Shown piece by piece: positions 16,598 to 25,017 of a DNA stretch of 64,000 nucleotides. The translations under genes were made by a program, and so were the position numbers. The stretch is from Radiobacillus kanasensis (GTDB lineage Bacteria; Bacillota; Bacilli; Bacillales; Amphibacillaceae), in the NCBI RefSeq assembly GCF_021049245.1, contig NZ_CP088020.1:1928001-1992000 (forward strand), written 5' to 3'. The notes under the pieces are model-generated. The model ran no database searches, was not told where the DNA came from, and saw only the letters and a program-made list of their open reading frames with translations. Numbering within the stretch: the stretch's first letter is position 1; every line of letters starts with the position of its first letter.

Positions 16598-16659
16598 CAT
16601 GCAAATTCATCTTGTTTGTATTACCACGTAATACGTGTAAGCTTTTAGGAGGATGTAAC

Positions 16660-16860
16660 ATGCAAAATGGTGTAGTAAAATGGTTCAATGCGGAAAAAGG
16701 CTACGGTTTTATCCAATTGGAAGAAGGAAATGATGTATTCGTACACTATTCCGCTATCCAAGAAGAAGGCTTCAAAACATTAGAAGAGGGCCAAGAAGTT
16801 TCTTTCGAAATCGTCGATGGCGATCGTGGACCTCAAGCAGCTAACGTAACGAAAAAATAA
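16660..16860 (+). CDS. cspD: Cold shock protein CspD
   Basis: A 66-residue single cold-shock domain beginning [21 protein letters not shown]. Both RNA-binding motifs are present: KGYGFIQ (RNP1) and DVFVHYSAI (RNP2). The C-terminus [10 protein letters not shown] matches B. subtilis CspD closely. It binds single-stranded nucleic acid and acts as an RNA chaperone. The ATG at 16660 has AGGAGG upstream. Next to it in B. subtilis are also the ypdP and ypeP/ypdQ genes, as here. Its leader carries a promoter and a terminator-like hairpin. Confidence 0.95.
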   Translation: MQNGVVKWFNAEKGYGFIQLEEGNDVFVHYSAIQEEGFKTLEEGQEVSFEIVDGDRGPQAANVTKK

Positions 16861-16876
16861 ACATTACACATATATT

Positions 16877-16908
16877 AGCGATGACCATTTGGTCATCGCT
16901 TTTCTTGT
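16877..16908 (+). terminator. Terminator of cspD
   Basis: AGCGATGACC (16877-16886) pairs with GGTCATCGCT (16891-16900), followed by TTTTCTTGTTT. Confidence 0.85.
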
Positions 16909-16924
16909 TTTTTATATCCTATGA

Positions 16925-16953
16925 TTGAATTTGTTTCATGAAATAGGTATAAT
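16925..16953 (+). promoter_or_regulatory. SigA promoter of the preQ1-controlled transporter
   Basis: TTGAAT (16925-16930) and TATAAT (16948-16953), spacer 17 bp, directly before the riboswitch. Confidence 0.75.
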
Positions 16954-16977
16954 GTATGCTTGGTAGTTTTCTACTAC

Positions 16978-17017
16978 CCGCGGTTCGGAAACTCCCGCGT
17001 CATCAAAACTAAGGAGG
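16978..17017 (+). promoter_or_regulatory. preQ1-I riboswitch
   Basis: Stem P1 is CGCGG (16979-16983) with CCGCG (16995-16999). The loop begins UUC and contains GGAAACUC as in preQ1-I aptamers (pattern GGUUC..AC.CCC). The tail UCAUCAAAACUAAGG (17000-17014) supplies the pseudoknot. The ribosome binding site AAGGAGG (17011-17017) overlaps the tail, so ligand binding should hide it and block translation. Placement before a queuosine-precursor transporter fits. The match is by eye against the known B. subtilis queC aptamer. Confidence 0.85.
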
Positions 17018-17024
17018 AATTATA

Positions 17025-17705
17025 TTGCAAAATGAATGGATTTGGATTGTATTTGCAATCCTAAATTTTAGCATGCTTCTTTTTATGTACCGTATGTTTG
17101 GAAAGGCTGGCCTATTTGTCTGGATTGGAATGGCAACAGTTATCGCGAATATTCAAGTCGTAAAAACGATTGAATTATTCGGTCTAACAGCCACTCTAGG
17201 CAATATCATTTATGGGACGATTTTCTTAGCAACCGATATATTAAATGAGAAGTACGGAAAAGAAGATGCAAAAAAAGCCGTTTGGTTAGGGTTTTCAACC
17301 CTTATCATTATGACAGTTATTATGCAGGTCGTAATAAAATTTCATCCAGGTCCAGAAGACTTCGCACAAGAGTCACTAGAAACTATTTTTGGACTTATTC
17401 CGAATATTGCGATTGGAAGTCTAGCTGCCTTTGTTGTCAGTCAGTACTTAGATGTGTGGATTTACAGTAAAATCAAAGCGGTATTACCAGATACAAAATA
17501 TCTATGGTTGCGAAACAATGGTAGTACAATGATTAGTCAATTAGTCGACACCGCTATCTTTTGTGGCATTGCATTCTACGGTCAATATTCACTAGATATT
17601 TGGTTTGAAATCTTCGTCAGCACTTATTTGATCAAATTCTTAGTTGCCGCCATCGATACACCGTTTTTATATATGGCGAAAAACTTCAACAATACTTCAC
17701 ACTAA
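17025..17705 (+). CDS. ypdP: Queuosine precursor transporter (YhhQ/VUT family)
   Basis: A 226-residue membrane protein with about six hydrophobic segments and the family motifs NIQVVKTIELFG, GTIFLATDILNEKYGK and LRNNGSTMISQLVDTAIF. Members import preQ0 or preQ1 for queuosine in tRNA. The start is a TTG at 17025, seven bases after GGAGG; the nearby ATG at 17032 is out of frame. Control by a preQ1-I riboswitch in its leader supports the substrate. A strong terminator follows. It corresponds to ypdP of B. subtilis by position and family. Confidence 0.92.
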   Translation: MQNEWIWIVFAILNFSMLLFMYRMFGKAGLFVWIGMATVIANIQVVKTIELFGLTATLGNIIYGTIFLATDILNEKYGKEDAKKAVWLGFSTLIIMTVIMQVVIKFHPGPEDFAQESLETIFGLIPNIAIGSLAAFVVSQYLDVWIYSKIKAVLPDTKYLWLRNNGSTMISQLVDTAIFCGIAFYGQYSLDIWFEIFVSTYLIKFLVAAIDTPFLYMAKNFNNTSH

Positions 17706-17711
17706 ACACAA

Positions 17712-17752
17712 AAAGGCAATGCTTATTTGAGAAGAAGCATTGCCTTTATTTT
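17712..17752 (+). terminator. Terminator of the transporter gene
   Basis: AAAGGCAATGCTT (17712-17724) pairs with AAGCATTGCCTTT (17735-17747), followed by ATTTT. Confidence 0.85.
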
Positions 17753-17771
17753 AACGACAGCGGGTGATTTT

Positions 17772-18179
17772 ATGTTAGAAATTTATACAGATGGAGCGGC
17801 AAGTGGAGATCCGGGGCCAAGTGGAATCGGTATTTATATCAAGCATGGCAAGGATCACTTTGAATATTCCTTTTATAGCGGCATTTATTCCAATCACGAA
17901 GCGGAATTTTTAGCCGTAATGAAAGCCATTGAAATATGTCAAGAGTCCTTTCCTGATGAAATTCTATCCATCCGGTCCGACTCGAAATTAGTCGTAGACG
18001 TTATAGAAAAGGAGTTTACGAAAAATCAAAAGTTTTTACCGCTTCTAACATCCATTTTAGAGGAAACAAAAGGTTTTCAACACTTTTTCATTAAATGGAT
18101 TCCAGAAAAGCAAAACACCAAAGCTGATCAGCTGGCACGCCAAGCCATTCAACGTTATAAAGAAGAATTTAAGAAGTAA
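17772..18179 (+). CDS. RNase HI-like protein
   Basis: A 135-residue RNase H fold protein. The acidic residues of the active site can be placed: D in EIYTDGAASGDPGPSG (residue 6), E in NHEAEFLAVMKA, D in SIRSDSKLVV, and D in NTKADQLARQA. All four being present suggests activity on RNA-DNA hybrids. It belongs to the small YpdQ/YpeP group rather than classical RnhA. The start at 17772 follows a weak GGGTGA site; the longer frame would begin inside the upstream terminator. Its 3' end overlaps the convergent DUF6123 gene by 11 bp. Confidence 0.8.
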   Translation: MLEIYTDGAASGDPGPSGIGIYIKHGKDHFEYSFYSGIYSNHEAEFLAVMKAIEICQESFPDEILSIRSDSKLVVDVIEKEFTKNQKFLPLLTSILEETKGFQHFFIKWIPEKQNTKADQLARQAIQRYKEEFKK

Positions 18180-18444
18180 CTCCTTTTTTCTTTAACAGTT
18201 GCGTTGCATGAGAAAGAGAATGAACCCCTTCTCCCTCCAGTAATTCTAAAATGCTTAAGTAGTAGCTCCCTACAAATGTATGTTGGTTTTGTAAGGTAGT
18301 CTTTAGAGCAAGAATGACCTTCCAATCTTCTGACATTGTGGAATGCTTTCCTAAATATATAAATCTAACATCCTCGTCTGTTAGCTTAAACCCTTTGGAC
18401 CATAAATCATCTAAATAATAAGCTAATTGATTAGACAAGTTCAT
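18169..18444 (-). CDS. DUF6123-like small protein
   Basis: A 91-residue soluble protein beginning MNLSNQLAYYLDDLWSKGFKLTDED, with a helical pattern throughout (WKVILALKTTLQNQ, YYLSILELLEGE). It resembles small uncharacterised Bacillaceae proteins named DUF6123. No motif indicates a function. It is convergent with the RNase H-like gene (11-bp overlap) and lies 73 bp downstream of an SDR gene on the same strand. Confidence 0.55.
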   Translation of the reverse strand: MNLSNQLAYYLDDLWSKGFKLTDEDVRFIYLGKHSTMSEDWKVILALKTTLQNQHTFVGSYYLSILELLEGEGVHSLSHATQLLKKKGVTS

Positions 18445-18517
18445 GTTTTTCCCTCTCTTGTTCTGACTGAATATTTTATACGATTCATTGTACAGGAACG
18501 CACGTTCTATTGTCCAG

Positions 18518-19285
18518 TTAAAAACCGTAAATCGTCATCCCACCATCTACCATTAAGGTTTGACCTGTCATATAATTACTCGCTTCTGAAGCTAAGAACA
18601 CTGCTGCTCCTGCCAATTCCTCTAGCTTTCCTATTCGTTGTAAAGGAGTACGACTCATAATATCCTGAACGTATTGCTCATCTTGTAATAGTTTTTTTGT
18701 TAAGGAAGTCGGAAAATACCATGGTCCGATTGCATTGACGTGGATACCAAATTTCCCCCACTCTAATGCTAAATTTTTCGTCATCTGAATAATAGCACTT
18801 TTCGTCATGGCATATACAACACCTGTTCGTAATGCTACATGACCTCCTACGGAAGAAATATTAATGATTTTGCCTCTTCCCTTTTCTTTCATTCGTCTAC
18901 CAGCTTCCTGAGCCAGGAAGAATGTACTTTTCATATTTATATCAATGATTTGACTCCATTCTTCTTCTGTAACGTCTAGGGATTCACTACGTATGTTCAT
19001 TCCGGCATTATTCACCCAAATATCAATAGGATCATCCCCAATTTGTTTATTTAATGCTTCTATTATTCTTCTATAATTAGAAACATCCTCACAGATGGGA
19101 TAAGCTTTTCTACCGAATGATTCTATGACTTCTTTTACATCGTCTAAGTCCCTTTCCGTACGGGAAATGATGACAACGTCTGCCCCAGCTTCTGCATAAC
19201 TAATAGCAATTGCCTTCCCAATTCCCTTTCCAGCTCCTGTCACAACAGCTAATTGGTTATCTATTCTAAAATCTGGTAAGTACAT
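18518..19285 (-). CDS. Short-chain dehydrogenase/reductase
   Basis: A 255-residue classical SDR oxidoreductase. The cofactor motif is TGAGKGIGKAIA (about residues 16-27). NNAG lies near 92, the catalytic Ser in NISSVGG, and Tyr-Lys in YAMTKSA (about 160). The C-terminal TGQTLMVDGGMTIYGF is typical of the 3-oxoacyl-ACP reductase / glucose 1-dehydrogenase / gluconate 5-dehydrogenase groups. The Arg in VIISRTERD suggests NADP preference. The substrate cannot be named from sequence. It is probably a single-gene unit. Confidence 0.85.
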   Translation of the reverse strand: MYLPDFRIDNQLAVVTGAGKGIGKAIAISYAEAGADVVIISRTERDLDDVKEVIESFGRKAYPICEDVSNYRRIIEALNKQIGDDPIDIWVNNAGMNIRSESLDVTEEEWSQIIDINMKSTFFLAQEAGRRMKEKGRGKIINISSVGGHVALRTGVVYAMTKSAIIQMTKNLALEWGKFGIHVNAIGPWYFPTSLTKKLLQDEQYVQDIMSRTPLQRIGKLEELAGAAVFLASEASNYMTGQTLMVDGGMTIYGF

Positions 19286-19430
19286 AAAAAATCCCCTTTT
19301 TTTGAATCGTTAAATAATTCCAATAATTATAACATTTTCATAAATTGTTTACTTTTAAATAATAGAGTATTACACTACTTATGGATTGACAGAATAGTAA
19401 CAGTATTTCAATTTTAAGGGGGTAATATCC

Positions 19431-19961
19431 ATGAAAAAATTTCTACTAGCTTTAGGTTTAATTTCAGCATTCGTTATCGCTGGATGTTCACAATCAGATG
19501 AAGGAACAGATAAAGAGAAATCATCTGAAGAAGAAAAAGCAAGTGAATCCGATGTAAAAACAGTACTATTAGATGAACAAGAAAACTTTACGGATACTTT
19601 CAGTCCATTCCAACAAACGATCAATGCTTACCAAGCTACAATCGGTGATGATGAAGTAACACCAGAGGAACGCGCAGCTGCTGCTGAAGAAGCACTTACT
19701 GCAGCGAAAAATGCTCAAACTGAGTTAGAAAATTACGAAGTAAGCGCAGATCTTTCAGATGATATGAAAGAATCTTATACTAATGCATTAACTACTCTAA
19801 AAGATTACTATGCTGAAGTAGCTTCAGCAATTGAAGCAAATGCAGATGCAGCTGACTTCACTGCTGCGCAAACTAAATGGGACGAATATCAAAGCGCTAT
19901 CGGATCTATCTTCGAAGATGCTGATCTTCTTGCTCCTAACATGGCAGATGCATTAAGCTAA
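19431..19961 (+). CDS. Lipoprotein of unknown function
   Basis: A 176-residue lipoprotein precursor. The signal peptide MKKFLLALGLISAFVIAGC ends in a lipobox with Cys at residue 19. An acidic Ser/Glu linker (about 20-45) follows, then an Ala/Glu-rich helical domain (about 45-176), probably a bundle. It should be anchored on the outer face of the membrane. A GGGGG ribosome binding site lies just upstream, and a strong terminator follows. No family was recognised. The gene stands alone between divergent and convergent neighbours. Confidence 0.8.
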   Translation: MKKFLLALGLISAFVIAGCSQSDEGTDKEKSSEEEKASESDVKTVLLDEQENFTDTFSPFQQTINAYQATIGDDEVTPEERAAAAEEALTAAKNAQTELENYEVSADLSDDMKESYTNALTTLKDYYAEVASAIEANADAADFTAAQTKWDEYQSAIGSIFEDADLLAPNMADALS

Positions 19962-19981
19962 TCATACTTAGTTACAAAGGA

Positions 19982-20008
19982 AAACGGCCCTAGGGCCGTT
20001 TTTTTTGT
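19982..20008. terminator. Terminator of the lipoprotein gene
   Basis: AACGGCCC (19983-19990) pairs with GGGCCGTT (19993-20000), followed by seven T. A run of A on the left makes it possibly bidirectional. Confidence 0.9.
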
Positions 20009-20109
20009 TCCTTTTCTATGCATATATAAAATCGGCTTGGTATGGGTACGTAAACCAATTCCCCATCCAACTCCTGTCTAAATACCTCAATTTTTGTACT
20101 TTTGTTCTT

Positions 20110-21606
20110 TTATAATTGGTATATTTTTGAATACTTTTCAGTTAAATAATCCACTAAATATTTAGGATTTAATCCTTCGTCCGTTACATCTTTAAGTATT
20201 TCAAGCGGTTGCTTCATCTTGCCGTGACGATGAATGTTTTCTCCTAACCATTCTTTAATTTTTAGGAAATTCCCACTTTCAATCAATTCATCAACATCTA
20301 TTTCTTTTTTCATAGTATGGTAAATTTGCGCAGCATACATATAGCCTAAAGCATAGGATGGGAAATAGCCAAAATCTCCACCAGACCAATGAATATCCTG
20401 AAGAACCCCTTCTTTATCAGAGGTTGGACGAATCCCTAGATACTCCTCCATCTTATCGTTCCATAGCTCTGGTAAATCTTTGACTTCAATTTCCCCACTA
20501 ATCAGTGCTTTCTCTAGCTCATAACGAATCATAATATGTAAGGCATATGTCATTTCGTCTGCTTCGATTCGAATAAAGGAAGGCTTCACTTCATTAATGG
20601 CTTTATAGAATTCATCAAAAGACAGGCTTTTGAATTCGTTTGGTGCAAAGGATTTGAATACTTCAAAGTGGTTTTGCCAGAATCCTTCACTTCGTGCTAC
20701 GAGATTTTCCCAAAATAGGGACTGAGATTCATGGATTCCCATAGAAGTTCCTCCAGCTAATGGAGTTTGATATAAAGATGGATCAATATTTTGTTCGTAT
20801 AAAGCGTGCCCACCCTCATGGATTGTACCGAACACGGCCATTCGGAAATCATCTTCATCATAGCGAGTCGTTACACGAACGTCGTTCGGATTGATTCCGA
20901 TCGCAAACGGATGAACAGTCTCGTCTAAACGGCCAGCCTCAAAATCAAAGCCCATTCGTTTTAGAATCTCCAAGCTAAAGTCTTCTTGTTTTTCTTTAGG
21001 GAAATGGTGTTGAAGAACTTCTGGGTTCGGCTTATGGTTAGATTGATTGACCTTTTCAACTAGTGAGGTGAGCTCTTTGCGCAAAGCTGGAAAAACTTGA
21101 TCTAATGTTTCCGTTGTGACACCGGGTTCATACATATCGAGTAATGCATCATAAATATTCTTTTCATAACCCCAGTACTCCGCGAATTTCCGCTTATAAT
21201 CTACTAATTTCTCCAAGTATGGTTGTAGAAGTGAAAAATCACCCTTCACACGGGCTTCAGTCCATACAGATTCTGCTCTTGATTGTAGGGTCACATACTC
21301 TTTGTATTCTGCTTCTGGTATTTTTTTATTTCGGTTATACTCTTTTTCACACTCTTCAATAGATTTAGCGAGAATGGGATCCTCCGTCTTCCCTTTTAGA
21401 TCATTAATGAATTGCTTCATTTGATCAGAGGTGGATAACGCGTGGAGTTTCTGAGATAGGAATCCAATGACCTCGGAACGAAGATCCATTCCTTTTTTCG
21501 GTGCTTTTGTTCGTAGATCCCACATCATGAGATACAAAGATTCTTCATACGCTTTTTGTTCTTTTAGCAAATCTTTAAACTGTTGTTCTTTTTCTTTTAT
21601 TTCCAA
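20110..21606 (-). CDS. Carboxypeptidase M32 (thermostable type)
   Basis: A 498-residue metallocarboxypeptidase of family M32, the length of YpwA. The zinc motif HEGGHALYEQ is at about residue 264. MGIHESQSLFWENLVARS supplies the third ligand and substrate contacts, and IRIEADEMTYALHIMIRYELE and GYFPSYALGYMYAAQIY are family blocks. It releases C-terminal residues except proline from peptides in the cytoplasm. The ATG at 21606 has an AAAGGGG site upstream. It appears monocistronic. Confidence 0.93.
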   Translation of the reverse strand: MEIKEKEQQFKDLLKEQKAYEESLYLMMWDLRTKAPKKGMDLRSEVIGFLSQKLHALSTSDQMKQFINDLKGKTEDPILAKSIEECEKEYNRNKKIPEAEYKEYVTLQSRAESVWTEARVKGDFSLLQPYLEKLVDYKRKFAEYWGYEKNIYDALLDMYEPGVTTETLDQVFPALRKELTSLVEKVNQSNHKPNPEVLQHHFPKEKQEDFSLEILKRMGFDFEAGRLDETVHPFAIGINPNDVRVTTRYDEDDFRMAVFGTIHEGGHALYEQNIDPSLYQTPLAGGTSMGIHESQSLFWENLVARSEGFWQNHFEVFKSFAPNEFKSLSFDEFYKAINEVKPSFIRIEADEMTYALHIMIRYELEKALISGEIEVKDLPELWNDKMEEYLGIRPTSDKEGVLQDIHWSGGDFGYFPSYALGYMYAAQIYHTMKKEIDVDELIESGNFLKIKEWLGENIHRHGKMKQPLEILKDVTDEGLNPKYLVDYLTEKYSKIYQL

Positions 21607-21683
21607 ACCTTAACGCCCCTTTCCATTGTTTACACATACAAGCTTATTTTACCAAACATTCTAGACGCTGTATCTCTTTTTCC

Positions 21684-21857
21684 TTATTTACTTCTCGGTC
21701 TCTTTACAAGCTCTCCACCACAATTTGGACAAACATAATTCGTAGTAGATGAACATTCAGGACAAAATGTACATTCGTATGTACAGATATATGCTTCATC
21801 TGTTGGTGTTAATTGCTTGGAACACTTTTCACAAGCCTCTCTCATTTCTAAAGCCAT
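21684..21857 (-). CDS. DUF1272 small zinc-ribbon protein
   Basis: A 57-residue protein with four CxxC-type pairs: CEKC, CTYECTFCPEC and CPNC. These should bind two zinc ions. The pattern MALEMREACEKC..EAYICTYECTFC..CPNCGGELVKRPR is that of DUF1272. Role unknown. The ATG at 21857 has AAAGGAG eight bases upstream and is preferred over the GTG nine bases earlier. It lies between the M32 peptidase and the methyltransferase terminator. Confidence 0.8.
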   Translation of the reverse strand: MALEMREACEKCSKQLTPTDEAYICTYECTFCPECSSTTNYVCPNCGGELVKRPRSK

Positions 21858-21930
21858 ATTCTCCACTCCTTTTTTTACCTCTCATTAATGATTCTACTTG
21901 GAAGTATAATATCCTCTAAAAGATAATAAA

Positions 21931-21956
21931 AGCCCAGATACTCAACTATCTGGACT
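21931..21956 (-). terminator. Terminator of the rRNA methyltransferase gene
   Basis: On the minus strand AGTCCAGATA pairs with TATCTGGGCT, followed by TTTATT. Confidence 0.8.
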
Positions 21957-21971
21957 TCTACACATATCCTT

Positions 21972-23105
21972 TTACTTCCGCTTACCGAAATATTGATAGT
22001 AATCCGTTTTAATGAACCCGTTAAACAACTTTCTTTTCTTCGTCGCTTTTTTTCCATACAATTGTTCGAATTTTTCGTACGACGTCAACATATAAACACT
22101 CCAAGATGGAAGGTCCTTCATTACTTCTCCAAGGTCGCGATATAGTTTTTCTACCTCCATCCGGTCCCCAATTCGTTGTCCATATGGTGGATTACCTACC
22201 AAAAATCCATTGTCCTTCTTCAAGGTTAAGTCTTTCACTTGCATTTGCTTCCATGTAACGAGTTCTCCTAATCCAGCTTCCATGGCATTATCCTTAGCAA
22301 TATTAATCATTCGATGATCAATATCTGATCCTTGTATGTCCAACGGTTGGTCATATTTGGCCAAATCTTCTACCTCTTGGCGCGCTTGTTCCCAAGCTTT
22401 CCTGCCTACCCATTCCCAGTCTTCAGAAGCGAATTCTCGATTAAACCCTGGAGCAATGTTTTGCCCAATGAGAGCTGCTTCTATCGGAATCGTTCCAGAA
22501 CCACAGAATGGGTCCACAAATGGTTGGTCCGCTGTCCAATTGGTCAGCTGGATGAGAGCGGCCGCTAATGTCTCTTTCAACGGTGCTTCCCCTTGACCAA
22601 CTCGATATCCACGTTTATGCAGCCCTGTACCTGACGTATCAATTGTTAATGTCACGATATCCTTTAGAATGGCTACTTCAATACGATAGAACGCACCTGT
22701 TTCCTCTAACCAGCTTGCAATACCATATTTCTGCTTTAATCGCTCTACAACTGCTTTTTTAACGATGGATTGACAATCTGGCACACTATGTAACGTAGAT
22801 TTAACGGATTTACCGATCACTGGAAACTCTCCATCCTCTGGAATGAATGTTTCCCACTCTATTTGCTTCGTTTGTTCAAAAAGTTCTTCAAAACTTGTTG
22901 CCTTAAATTCGGCAACGAACAATTTCACCCGGTCTGCTGTTCGAAGCCAAAGGTTGGCTCGAGGTATAGCATCTACAGTTGCTGTAAATAAAACTTTCCC
23001 ATTTTCTACTTTTACATCTGTATATCCTAACGCTTTAACTTCATTCGCTACAACGGACTCTAATCCCATAGCAGCCGTTGCAATCAACTGCACTTCTTTT
23101 TTCAT
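21972..23105 (-). CDS. ypsC: THUMP-domain RNA methyltransferase, YpsC/RlmL type
   Basis: A 377-residue class I methyltransferase. An N-terminal THUMP region (about residues 1-155, with LIATAAMGLESVVANEVKALGY) precedes an adenosylmethionine-binding domain with DPFCGSGTIPIEAALIG (about 195-211). The catalytic motif VGNPPYGQRIGD (about 300) marks N2-guanine methylation. It is expected to modify 23S rRNA like RlmL. The start at 23105 leaves eight bases after AAGG; a second ATG two codons earlier is too close to it. The order ypsC-rnpB-gpsB-ypsA matches B. subtilis. Confidence 0.9.
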   Translation of the reverse strand: MKKEVQLIATAAMGLESVVANEVKALGYTDVKVENGKVLFTATVDAIPRANLWLRTADRVKLFVAEFKATSFEELFEQTKQIEWETFIPEDGEFPVIGKSVKSTLHSVPDCQSIVKKAVVERLKQKYGIASWLEETGAFYRIEVAILKDIVTLTIDTSGTGLHKRGYRVGQGEAPLKETLAAALIQLTNWTADQPFVDPFCGSGTIPIEAALIGQNIAPGFNREFASEDWEWVGRKAWEQARQEVEDLAKYDQPLDIQGSDIDHRMINIAKDNAMEAGLGELVTWKQMQVKDLTLKKDNGFLVGNPPYGQRIGDRMEVEKLYRDLGEVMKDLPSWSVYMLTSYEKFEQLYGKKATKKRKLFNGFIKTDYYQYFGKRK

Positions 23106-23172
23106 ATTCATGTCCTTTCCCGGATAAGTTTCCTCCTATCTATGATAATAGAAGGCATCTATAAACGCAAAA

Positions 23173-23198
23173 AAACCCATCCTAAAAAGAAAGGGTTT
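23173..23198 (-). terminator. Terminator of rnpB
   Basis: On the minus strand AAACCC and GGGTTT pair around a 14-base loop, followed by TTTTTTTG. Confidence 0.7.
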
Positions 23199-23205
23199 CA
23201 TCTAT

Positions 23206-23621
23206 GATTGCAAAGACCAATGAATATTTTGTAAGCCATGTTCTGTACTGTCGTACTGCAAACGGTGGTCAGCCTCGTACTTAAGCAGTAATCATCTATC
23301 TACAAGCAAAAAGCTTGTCCCTTTTTCGGTTCAGTTCCCTAATCAAGGATGCCCCTACCATTATTTGGGTTGCTCACTCGTGGGGTTTACCTCGTTCCAC
23401 TCAAGATGTTTCCATCCTGACTACGTCACTGTGGCACTTTCAAGGTTGCGATACCATATCCCTTGGACTTAGGTATCTTCCCTGCCGTTAACCAATACTG
23501 GTTACCTTGACTTATGAATTCGTCAAGCACGAACACTACAAGCATCACAGCTTGTGTGAGCATGGACTTTCCTCTACACGTGAAACGTGCAGCGATTACT
23601 CCAACATTCATTTTATGCAAT
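23206..23621 (-). ncRNA. rnpB: RNase P RNA, Bacillus B type
   Basis: The catalytic RNA that matures tRNA 5' ends. Read on the minus strand it shows the B-type landmarks in order. Near the 5' end are GUAAUCGCUGCA and GUAGAGGAAAGUCCAUGCUC, then CUUGAAAGUGCCACAGUGACG, GGUAAACCCC, CAACCCAAAU, GUAGAUAGAUGAUU, and CAGAACAUGGCUUACA near the 3' end. GATTGCA and TGCAATC at the two ends can pair as the terminal helix. A promoter (TTGACG, 17 bp, TACAAT) lies just upstream and a terminator just downstream. The ends are accurate to a few bases. Confidence 0.95.
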
Positions 23622-23625
23622 CTTC

Positions 23626-23654
23626 ATTGTAAGGCTAAAGATCTCTTACGTCAA
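23626..23654 (-). promoter_or_regulatory. Promoter of rnpB
   Basis: On the minus strand TTGACG (23654-23649) and TACAAT (23631-23626) are separated by 17 bp, placing the start of RNA near 23620. Confidence 0.8.
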
Positions 23655-23695
23655 ATCATTATAACACCAATATGTACGTAGGTCATTGGTAATTA

Positions 23696-23995
23696 TTAGT
23701 CTGCATCTACATACTTCTTGCCGAAAACAGCTTTTTCAAGATTCGATACTCTTTTTAAAATGTCGTAATTCACTTGATGATTCGAAGTTTGTGGACGAGC
23801 CTTAGGTTGTCCACCGCCTCTTTTCAAGCGTTCATTTTCTTGTCGTAGTCGATCTATTTCTTGTTGAAAGTTTTCATAGTCTTGAATAACAACATCTAAA
23901 AATTCATCTACTTCTTCTTGATGATATCCTCTCATTGCCGTTTTAAAGCTTTTTTCTAATATATCTTTACCAGTAAATTGAATACGCTCTAACAC
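23696..23995 (-). CDS. gpsB: Cell division protein GpsB
   Basis: A 99-residue DivIVA-like protein. The N-terminal domain ([30 protein letters not shown]) is followed by a coiled coil (about residues 35-65, [18 protein letters not shown]), a variable linker, and the C-terminal trimerising helix ([16 protein letters not shown]). GpsB shuttles class A penicillin-binding proteins between side wall and septum. PonA, a usual client, is encoded in this window. Synteny with ypsA and rnpB agrees. Confidence 0.95.
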   Translation of the reverse strand: MLERIQFTGKDILEKSFKTAMRGYHQEEVDEFLDVVIQDYENFQQEIDRLRQENERLKRGGGQPKARPQTSNHQVNYDILKRVSNLEKAVFGKKYVDAD

Positions 23996-24056
23996 TTCAT
24001 CATCACCTCATATTTGACACAACTTATAGCTATTTTTTCAAATAAATGAAAAATTG

Positions 24057-24617
24057 TCAATCGTTGTCCCATATATTTATATTCTCTGCCTGAAGATCTT
24101 GTACGGTCTCGTCCAAATCAAAAGGAGTAATATGGGAAATCATATAAAATTTCTCCGCTTGTTTCGCTTCCTCTAAGAAATAAGCAGTGCTTCCGGGATA
24201 CTCTTCATCCGTCAGGACGAGGCACCCATCACTTTTTGCAATGAGCCATTTATCACGTGCTTTAAATTGAAAGGGTCCTTTGTATTCTGATTGATATAAC
24301 GGTTGAAAGAAATCAGCGTGTATGCAAACCTCCTCATATTCCAGTTGATAGGGTTCCGGCCATCTACTTTCCTGATTTTCGAACGGTGGAATAACCCCTA
24401 ATTTTATATCGTATGTATCTTGTAAGTCCATTATGACCTGGCAAGTCCAAAGCTCTACTCCCATTTGTCCCGATACTAGTACCCACTGCAGTCCATCTTC
24501 TATGAGGGGAATTAGCCTTCGCTTTAAAGTTTCCTTAATAATCTTAATTCTAGGATCGGATGCTTTAAAAATATTTAGTTCGAAAGGTTTGTACCCTGTG
24601 ATTGTCACTACTTTCAT
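24057..24617 (-). CDS. ypsA: YpsA, DUF1273/SLOG family protein
   Basis: A 186-residue protein of the DUF1273 group within the SLOG nucleotide-binding fold. It begins MKVVTITGYKPFELNIF and has VLVSGQMGVELW, the Gly-rich loop expected to bind a nucleotide-like ligand, and a C-terminal DGCLVLTDEEYPGSTAYFL. In B. subtilis and Staphylococcus aureus YpsA has been linked to cell division and oxidative stress, close to GpsB in function. A MITE-like element lies 66 bp upstream of its start, between ypsA and cotD. Confidence 0.9.
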   Translation of the reverse strand: MKVVTITGYKPFELNIFKASDPRIKIIKETLKRRLIPLIEDGLQWVLVSGQMGVELWTCQVIMDLQDTYDIKLGVIPPFENQESRWPEPYQLEYEEVCIHADFFQPLYQSEYKGPFQFKARDKWLIAKSDGCLVLTDEEYPGSTAYFLEEAKQAEKFYMISHITPFDLDETVQDLQAENINIWDND

Positions 24618-24683
24618 ATTTGTTTCCCCCCACCTTCTCTATTCTATTGGATTCATAACTTGAATCCAAGTATTTAAATAAAG

Positions 24684-25004
24684 GGGCATGAACAAAACTA
24701 TAACTTCCGACTTTATAGACGAACCTATTCGTCTCTCATAAGCCCACATATAGGATGCGACCGTGTGTTAGTAACGCTTCGTAGTAGGCATTCTTGACGC
24801 AAGGCAGCAAGGATGCTTATTCGACGGGCCGTGCCCGCGGAATCTGCCAGAGCGCGGTATATAGCTTCACCACTTGTGTCGCATTTACCAGCAAAATTCT
24901 CAAAACGCCTTAAAAGAAAAATCCGAACTGATTCGAATTCTAAATTTAGAATTTCGAACCATAGTTCGGATTTTTTAAGATAAATACATTTTTGTCCTAG
25001 ACTC
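24684..25004 (-). repeat. MITE-like intergenic element, copy B
   Basis: About 320 bp. The right end reads TTTTGTCCTAGACTC (to 25004). Next to it is the hairpin (about 24918-24976, arms AAAATCCGAACT and AGTTCGGATTTT), on the minus strand followed by TTTTTCTTTTAAGG. The left end (near 24684) carries ACAAAACTATAACTTCC, as in copy C. The core contains GCCCGCGGAATCTG. The hairpin end is 13 bp past the cotD stop. Confidence 0.75.
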
Positions 25005-25017
25005 TATATCTCTTACT

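Noticed and set aside
23426..23620. A 64-residue minus-strand frame
   Set aside because: It lies within the RNase P RNA gene and reflects its conserved RNA sequence.
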